This document shows positions 12,101-22,100 of a stretch of 64,000 nt of DNA, one piece after another. Position numbers and translations under genes: made by a program. The DNA lies in contig OZ024808.1 of NCBI GenBank assembly GCA_964017045.1, positions 14,686,284-14,750,283 on the forward strand, in the 5' to 3' direction. The notes under the pieces are model-generated. The model searched no databases, was not told the DNA's origin, and saw nothing but the letters and a program-made list of their open reading frames with translations. How positions within the stretch are numbered: position 1 is the stretch's first letter; the number at the start of each line of letters is the position of its first letter. Origin of the DNA: Omphiscola glabra (taxonomy: Eukaryota > Mollusca > Gastropoda > Lymnaeidae).

Positions 12101-15100
12101 CCCACCAGCAACTGCTCGATCGAGTTTGCTGACGGAGCCCCCCCCCCGCCCGGAGACATCTGGTCGACCGAAGACGCTGTGTTTCAAGCGTCCGCAGTCC
12201 ACTCTCCTAGGGGCCGGGACGGTAAATTAACGTCCTAATATCTCCCCCCACCCGTCCCGGGGAAGCATCGGACGCCCTCTAAGAGGGATTCTACAGTGGG
12301 TTTCCACCTCGCAACTAATTCGCGAAGCAGCTGGGACGAAACGGTTGCCTAGGAGCAGCTTTCTCAGGGCTGCATATTTAGAATCATCGACCATAGGCTT
12401 CCACCTCAGCCTATCGCCTCATATCCCTTAACGGCAACTTGTAATCATGATCCCTACCCTGTGTTTGCCTTTTCTTCCCCCTGTGAAGCATCACAGGTGG
12501 CAGCCCTGTAGGAGCTGTTTATTCCAGCAACTACCATGCATGGCCGTGTCTGCCACGCGGGACACGCAATGGTTGTAATGTGCCCCGGGTTAACGCCGAG
12601 GGGGTCGGTGGCCAGCGCTTCCAAATCAGCAAGCCACTACAGTCTTGTCAACCGGAATCCCGGGGGAGTATTTTCTGTACTAGAATGTTCGGATTCACTT
12701 CCGATATAAAGTCCGCCGTGTTTCATAACAAATAGACTAAACCTAGAATTGCCGAGAGAGGTTCAACTGTTAGCGAGACTTATACATAGACACAAGAGAC
12801 GTTTTTATTATTGTGAGGTTAAATTAATATTTATATTTTGAATATTGTCTCTTTTTGTTTCTGTCCACTGTAGGCCGATACAAATTTAACTTCTGTACTC
12901 AAATTTGTATTTGTATAGAAATGTATTTATATGATTATAATTAAAATATTACGTATCGTTTTTCTTTGTATACTGTGAGGTCAATCTTTAAATACGTACT
13001 GTTTTGCCTACGATCCAACTATTAACACATATTTTTATCTTCCAAACCATAATGGTAGGTAACAGAGAGAACACAAACACAATGTTTCACCCCAGAACTT
13101 CACTATTTTTTCCCACCTGTAATGTTCAGAGAGCTAAGCAATTACAATATTTACCCTGATAAGCTGGAATGTCCATTTGGGAATAACTTTTGGATCTACC
13201 CATCTCGTTCTTTGCCCAGATTTTGACAGTAAGCGGTTCACGTGATGGTAGACTGTCAAACAATGTGTAGGCCGAACGGACAGTGGTTTCATTGAGCGTG
13301 ATCCCGTTGTCTGACGTGACCACGACGTGGTAGAATAACAAGCTGCCACCTCTCGAAGCCTGTGGCAAGGGCTGAAACAATGAGACGCTGGTTTCAAACA
13401 TCACATAACGCCGTCTTGAAATATTTCAGCAGTGTCATAAAACTCGAATTAAAACTTCATGGACCAACACTCTATACAATAATAAATTGTAGCTACATTT
13501 TTATATAGGTTTATGAACCAAACGTCCTTTGCTCCGTTATGTCTGACAATGATACATTATAGTCTATTTACTATCCACAGTTTATTGTTTTGGCTCTTAT
13601 ATAATATATATATATATTTCTATGCAGGGTCGTGCCGAGAAAAATTATCGCAATGGACAAAGCCTGAAAATAGCGCTCATCAATATATAAAAAAAAGTGC
13701 CACCCGAGGCGGACCAGTAAATAGACGATTTGTGCGCCCCCTTCTTTGAGAAGTAAATGGGATTTTTAAAGTTGAATTCAGTAGTAATTTCTTGAGACTG
13801 TTTTGGGACCTCCCTGATCCTGGCGTCCGGGGTGAGTACCCCCCCCCCCTTTTCGCCCCATCCACCCGGCCATGTTAGTATGATTCTATTATACCTTATA
13901 TATTGACTTAAATTATAGACAAAAATAAAAATGAATGTTCAGTGAGCAACGTACCTGCCACCAGAGATACAATGATGAAGTTTTGCTGTCACCCGAGATT
14001 CTAGAGTAGGTAAAGTCTTCTACCTTTGGGGGGCTCTGAGGTACTGAGAAGAAACAACAACAAATGGCGACTTCTATAAAACAGAAACAAAACAAAACAA
14101 AAACTCACCTATACATCAGTACAAACAATCGCGCGGTCTGTGAACATTTTAGACTTGGAAAAGGTCAATTTGTTAAGGCTGTAGGGTGCCACTAGACAAG
14201 GGTGCAACCCAAGTAGGGTGCCACCAAAGTAGGGTGCCACTAGACAAGGGTGCAACCCAAGTAGTATGCCACCAAAGAAGGGTGCCGCCAGCCAAGCGTG
14301 CCACCAAAGAAGGGTGCCGCCAGCCAAGCGTGCCACCAAAGTAGGGTGCCACCAAAGTAGGGTGCCACCCAAGTAGGGTGAAACCAAAGTAGGGTGCCAC
14401 CAAAGTAGGGTGCCACCAAAGTAGGGTGCCACCAAAGTAGGGTGCCACCAGACCATGAGACTCGGAGGAGGTCCATCAGAAAAATCTAGAGGGGATGACA
14501 CCATTAGTTCACCGCACTGGGTGACACCATTAGTTCACCGCATTGGGTGAAACCATTAGTTCACCGCACTGGGTAAAACCATTAGTGCACCGCACTGGGT
14601 AAAACCATTAGTGCACCGCACTGGGTGACATCATTAGTTCACCGCACTGGTTGACACCATTAGTTCACCGCACTGGGTGACACCATTAGTTCACCGCATT
14701 GGGTGAAACCATTAGTTCACCGCACTGGGTGACACCATTAGTTCACCGCACTGGGTAAAACCATTAGTGCACCGCACTGGGTGACGCCTAACCTTGTGCC
14801 AGCACAGCCTGTACCAGCCAGCACAGCCCAGAATGAACCAAAAGGTCGTTACTATCATACGTCAAAACCAAAGATACATTTGGTATAACCAAAAAATGGA
14901 ACACCCCCCTTCCTCCCGGGGGAGGGGGGGACACTAGATTAACTTCTGACACTCTTTGGATGTTAACTTTTTAAAATTTTAAGTAAGACAGTGAAATCGT
15001 GATTACCCGCAGCCCCGTAATTGAATTTTATTTACAATAAAACTAACTAATTAGCTAACAACCAAAAAAAAAAAATGGCTTCATTTACCGGTCTTATTTG

Positions 15101-15949
15101 TTGTGAACTCCAAAGTGCTCGAACCCCCTTCTCCTCCACCACCAACACCGGCCACAGAAAGACGGTAACCTGTGAAGGTGGTCAGATTTGTGAAGCGAAC
15201 CGCAACAAACTGAAACTGGTGCTCGCTTACGCTTAATACTGTTTTCTGGAATTCCACCTGCAAAAGATGGAAATCAAGAAGAGTGAATATAACAAAATAA
15301 AAGACATATGTAGAATTTTGCCATATCCAAAAATTTAAACTCTAAAATTTCTTGGCGCACTGTGATAAGTACAGATACAACTTACATGTATTATCTTTGC
15401 GGTAATGATTTAATGGCTTGTGAACAGCAGCTTAAAAGTTTAATCCATTAGGAACATATCGAAATTTAATGATTCCCCCCCCCCCCCCCCCCCCCACGTT
15501 TTTTTGTTGAAAAGGGTATGAAAAAAAAGGATATTGAAGATGTCATTCTTCAGACCTTTGACGTTCCCCACTTTTTTTCTGCACAGGTTTCACCCGAACC
15601 TAATCCTTTCAAACATGAGGTTCCATTTCTATTGCATAGTTTTAAACCAACGAGCCATTTGTTTTTTTCGGAAATCAATATTATTATATTCTAGTGCCAT
15701 ACATTTTTTTCAGTCAACATTTTTAAACTACGGAAAGTAACGTCTTAAATTGCAAAGTCTTAATATATATTTGGGGGGGGGGGGGGGGTTTTACAAAAAC
15801 GCAGTAAACAATTGTCCTAAAGATCGTCTGCGGTTTTCTGCCCATCGTGAATTTTATATATATCCAGATTTATTTTATAAGTTTAAAAACAACTAATATT
15901 CTCATTGTTTTTTTTTTACTTCAACGTAAAGAGGTAAAGTATTCTACCA

Positions 15950-15986
<37 letters not shown>

Positions 15987-16152
15987 ATTTCAAATTTGAC
16001 GTCACCGATTAAATGTGTAGCGCTGTGGCAACCCCAATCCTCCCTTGATTGGGAAAAGGTTGTTCATGTTCGTATACGTTCTATTTGTTCTAAAGAATGC
16101 TATTAGGTGACACAGTTTCTAGAATCTTTTTTCTAGAGTATTTTAACTTACT

Positions 16153-16193
<41 letters not shown>

Positions 16194-19100
16194 CCGGCAG
16201 CTTTCATAGCGGAAGATATTTTTGCTATATTTCATTCACATGTACGAGCCGTAATATACTTAAAGATTGTACTCTTTAAATGTGTGTCTAATTTAATATT
16301 GGTATCTTTTGACAATTGTAACATTTACACTTACGGTGCTGGAAGTTGATACAGTTTTATTTCTGTCAGTTTTATTTCTGTCCGTTTTATTTCTATCCAT
16401 TTTATTTCTGTCCGTTTCAATTCTGTCAGTTGTATTTCTGTCATTTTTATTTCTGTCCGCTTTATTTCTGTCCGTTTTTTTTCTGTCCTTTTTATTTCTG
16501 TCATTTTTATTTCTGTCACTTTCATTTCTGTCACTTTTATTTAGTATTGTTCATAACAATTTAAAATCATAAATAATTAGAATATTGTTAATGTGGTCCT
16601 TCGGAATGGTTTTTTCTTTGTATACACGCTCTTTCAGCCCTCTATTACGGCTTCTTCATTTAACGAGTACAATCTTAAAACAGATTAAATTTTCAAAACC
16701 TTAAACGGCACTGCCTAACGGAAGCCTTGTTAATGACTTAATTTTTGGATTGCATGAAAACTGCTATTACTTTAAAGCAGTGGTTCTCAATCTTCCCAAT
16801 GCCGCAACCCTTTAATACAGTCCCTCGTGTTGTGGCAACCCACAGCCATAAAATTATTTTTGTTTCTACTTCATAACTGTACTGTATATGTATTCTCAGA
16901 TGGTCTTAGGCGATCCCTGGGAAAGGGTTGCGCGACCCCCAAAGGGGTTGCGACCCACAGGTTGAGAACAGCTGCTTTAAAGTACTGATTGTCATACATC
17001 GCGTGGTTACATACCCTCAGCACCTCTGAAAAGCCCTGAGTTCTGTTCAAGAAGATCTTGTAGTAAAGCGGTTTCGACGCAATTCTCATATTATAAATAT
17101 TCCTTAACAGGGCTTTAGTCGGTCTGAACATGATGATTGCTTCATCGACAGTAAAATTGAGCAGTTTGAGTTCTTCAACTTTACTTGGAACAACTGAAAC
17201 GAAAAATTTCGTTTGATAATTATTATTTTCCAATAAGCAAACTTTAATTAATGGGAATCAGTGAGTCCAGACATGTGTTTCACAGTGTGATCTAACAGCT
17301 TGTTAAATATTTACTATATTGAAAAAGGGGGTAATTAGACTTGATAGGTTATGATTTCACAGAAAAGTAATACTAGTTAATTAATAGATACAAATTTAAA
17401 ATTAAATGATTCTCTTTTACGTCATGGCCAGTACGACTCTTTATGCCAGCAGACAAAAGTAACACGGCTTACTGTGTTGGAAGAGTTTAAAGTCGCTAGT
17501 CCAGCTCGTAGTCTGTATAGGAAAGTCTACACTGGGACTGGAGACCACGACGGTCAGGGTAACTGGGGACGTAGGAATGGCCGTGCTCGTGGGCTTATAT
17601 TCACAGGTGCAGGTGTCCTGGCACAAACTACAGTTTAGACTACATAATTGTGTCACATTTCTGAAATGAAGTAGAAGTGATAGGGTGGTTGTTGTTTTTT
17701 AGGGGTGGGGGGTGACATAATTCCAGGTAGACGGGACTTGTGAACCTAGGATGAGGGCTTGGGACTTGTGAACTCAGGATGAGGGCTTGGGACTTGTGAA
17801 CCTAGGATGAGAGCTTGGGACTTGTGAACCTAGGATGACGGCTTGGGACTTGCGAACCTAGGATGAGGGCTTGGGACGTGTGAACCTAGGATGAGGGCTT
17901 GGGACTTGTGAACCTAGGATGAGGGTTTGGGACTTGTGAACCTAGTATGAGGGCTTATGACTTGTGAACCTATGAAAATTTGGGATTTGATGAATTTCCA
18001 TGACCATCTTCATGGAAGAATAGCAATTTGTAAGCTGAAGAACACATTGTAACGCCCCCCCCCCCCACACACACACATATATAAATATATATATATACAA
18101 AAAGACACTCGCACAAAGGCACATTTAGGTTATATACGTAGACATGAAAACTCATAAATGCTCACACAGAAGCACATAGAGACAGGCACTCCGACAAATA
18201 CACATTTTTAGACGCACATTGACTTTGTATTTACAAATTTGACATTTACAAAATTAAATCAAAATAAATATCTTATCGTCAGCATTTTTTTTAGATAATT
18301 CTTTTTTTCTTTTTAATGATGTATCTAACCTTGGATTTTCACTAAGTGCAGTTTAAATTTAAATTTATTTTATGTAGATTTTTGACGCCTAAAGTCAGCT
18401 TCTCAATGAAACAGCCACCTGGCAATCTTCATCTTCAAAATGAAACAGCCACCTGGCAATCTTCATCTTCAAAATGAAACGTCCACCTGGCAAGCTGCAT
18501 CTTCTCAATGAAACGGCCACCTGGCAAGCTTCATCTTCAAAATGAAACGGCCACCTGGCAAGCTTCATCTTCTCAATGAAATGGCCACCTGGCAATCTTC
18601 ATCTTCAAAATGAAACGGCCACCTGTCAATCTTCATCTTCAAAATGAAACGCCTACCTGGCAAGCTTCATCTTCTCAGTGGAACGCCCATCTGGCAAGCT
18701 TCATAAAGCAAATACGTTTTTTATCAAAGAAATTATGATTGACTTTATTTTTGACTTACTTTCGATATGCCATGACGACAGTTAAGTCATTAACCCATGG
18801 ATGACAATCTCCTTTTTCAAACTCGACATTCATGACGCTTTCGTCAGAAACAGACAACTTGAGGACCTTTGAGGCGTCAGGTTTAGCTGAAAGTAGAGTC
18901 GTCTGTTAATATTCTCAGATCATTGGCGCGCCGAGGGTTGGTGTCACCCAAGTGAGTGGGGGGAGCTTTTTGCCGCAAACCCCCTCCCTTAGTATACGAT
19001 AAAAACTCTGCAGTTGTCCACAAATGCCGCCCCTCATTAAAAAGTTTTAAAAAGGTGCACCCCCCCCCCCCGGGTGGACTGCCTCCTCCACATTCCTACT

Positions 19101-22100
19101 AACGCCAATGTCTCAGACAAAAAAGACTGGAAAGAATCTAGAGTTGCATGAACGAAGACGGCTTAAAACCTCAATAGTTATAACACGATTGAAAAGAATA
19201 ATCACTTGGATATGGGAAATGTAGAAACATGTGTCCACTGGTCATTTCTCCGGACATTTAGAAATATAGGACCACTGGTCAAGATCTCCGGACATTTTGA
19301 AATATAGGACCACTGGTCAAGATCTCCGGACATTTTGAAATATAGGACCACTGGTCAAGATCTCCGGACATTTTGAAATATAGGACCACGGGTCAAGATC
19401 TCCGGACATTTTGAAATATAGGACCACTGGTCAAGATCTCCGGACATTTTGAAATATAGGTCCACGGGTCATTTCTCCGGACATTTTGAAATATAGGACC
19501 ACTGGTCATTTCTCCGGACATTTTGAAATATAGGACCACTGGTCATTTCTCCGGACATTTTGAAATATAGGACCACGGGTCAAGATCTCCGGACATTTTG
19601 AAATATAGGTCCACGGGTCATTTCTCCGGACATTTTGAAATATAGGACCACTGGTCATTTCTCCGGACATTTTGAAATATAGGACCACTGGTCATTTCTC
19701 CGGACATTCTGAAATATAGGACCACTGGTCAAGATCTCCGGACATTTTGAAATATAGGTCCACGGGTCAGATCTCCGGACATTTTGAAATATAGGTCCAC
19801 TGGTCATTTCTCCGGACATTTAGAAACATAGGTCCACGGGTCAGATCTCCGGACATTTTGAAATATAGGTCCACTGGTCATTTCTCCGGACATTTAGAAA
19901 CATAGGTCCACGGGTCAAATCTCCGGACATTTTGAAATATAGGACCACTGGTCAAGATCTCCAGACATGTAAAAACATAGGCCAACTGGTTAAGATCTCC
20001 AGACATGTAAAAACATAGGCCAACTGGTTAAGATCTCCAGACATGTAAAAACATAGGCCAACTGGTTAGATCTCCAGACATGTAGAAACATATGCCAACT
20101 GGTTAGATCTCCAGACATGTAGAAACATAGGCCAACTGGTTAGATCTCCAGACATGTAGAAACATAGGCCAACTGGTTAGATCTCCAGACATGTAGAAAC
20201 ATAGGCCAACTGGTTAGATCTCCAGACATGTAGAAACATAGGCCAACTGGTTAGATCTCCAGACATGTAGAAACATAGGCCAACTGGTTAGATCTCCAGA
20301 CATGTAGAAACATAGGCCAACTGGTTAGATCTCCAGACATGTAGAAACATAGGCCCACTGGTCAGATCTTCGGCCCACGGGTCAGATCTCCGGCCTGCCA
20401 GATATTTCCATCAGACCCGTGTGAATTCCTTTATTTCTTCTACCATCTGACCTGGTTACTACTTCAGCGCCATTGTCTTCGTGATTCTGTGTTTTCTACA
20501 TGTTTACATTCTGAGTCTCGTCGACGTATACATTTATTCTATACACAGTGGCGTAGCAAGGGGATGCCTTGGGTGGCTCTAAATTTTTTTATATCGAGGA
20601 ACAGCATTTAGACCGAATGCTTTTTCATGGCATAATTCTTTGCCCATACCCCCGGTTGACACCAACCCTACCTATGGCAGTGGCTAAACAACTACTGGTT
20701 GAACAGTCGTGTCGTTCTGGTGTAACTGTCGTGTCATTCTGGTTGAAATGTCATGTCATTCTGGTGGAACTGTCGTGTCATTCTGGTGGAGCTGTCGTGT
20801 CATTCTGGTGGAGCTGTTGTGTCATTCTGGTGGAACTGTCGTGTCATTCTGGTGGAACTGTAGTGTCATTCTGGTGGAACTGTCGTGTCATTCTGGTGGA
20901 ACTGTCGTGTCATTCTGGTGAAACTGTCGTGTCATTCTGGTGGAACTGTTGTGTCATTCTGGTGGAGCTGTCGTGTCATTCTGGTGGAACTGTCGTGTCA
21001 TTCTGGTGGAACTGTCGTGTCATTCTGGTGGAACTGTCGTGTCATTCTGGTGGAACTGTCGTGTCATTCTGGTGGAACTGTTGTTTCATTCTGGTGGAAC
21101 TGTCGTGTCATTCTGGTTGAACTGTTGTGTCATTCTGGTGGAACTGTCGTGTCATTCTGGTTGAACTGTCGTGTCATTCTGGTTGAACTGTTGTGTCATT
21201 CTGGTGGAACTGTCGTGTCATTCTCGTTGAACTGTCATGTCATTCTGGATGAACTGTCGTGTCATTCTGGTGGAACTGTCGTGTTATTCTGGTGGAACTG
21301 TCGTGTCATTCTGGTGGAACTGTCGTGTCATTCTGGTGGAACTGTCGAGTCATTCTGGTGGAACTGTCGTGTCGTTCTGATTGAACTGTCGAGTCATTCT
21401 GGTGGAACTGTCGTGTCATTCTGGTGGAACTGTCGTGTAATTCTGGTGGAACTGTCGTGTCATTCTGGTGGAACTATCGAGTCATTCTGGTGGAACTGTC
21501 GTGTCATTCTGGTTGATCAGTCGTGTTAAGAATACCCATGAAATATTTTACCTGTTAGTTAAAGGGGCACCATAAAATTTATATCAGGGGTTGAAGCAGA
21601 CGTTTTTTTTTTTTTGGCAGAGCTTAGCTCCGGCTCCGCTCAGAGCTCCGATTAAAGGGAGGTTAATCGTTTTATTTCAGAAAGAAGAGACAACTGAGCA
21701 TTTAAATAAATGACTGGATTATTGTCACATACTTATCTTATTGAGAAGGCAAAGTTAAATGCATGTACAAGCTGGTAGAAGAACTGGGCAACATAGCTAG
21801 TATAAGAGTGGGGCATCAATTATAGTAAATTACATATTTTTTTTTCAATTTAGAAAAGGTACAAATTATACGTTTAAAAATCGTTTAAATAGATTAACTG
21901 AACATTTTCGAGCTCGAAGCACTAAGGAAATTTGACCAGCTCCAGCTCCGGGCATAACGACCCTAATAAAAAAAGAGCTTCGAGCTCCACCTTATTGCTC
22001 CGCTCCGAATCCCTGCCGCTAACGCTATTTTAATAAAACGTGCAAAGATGCCACGATACTAAGACATCTCACTACGGCATTTATCTCCGGCAAGCATTGA

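Noticed and set aside
20569..21529. Long frames of CHSGGTVVSFWWNC type
   Set aside because: Produced by the 22-bp minisatellite, whose three frames are all open.
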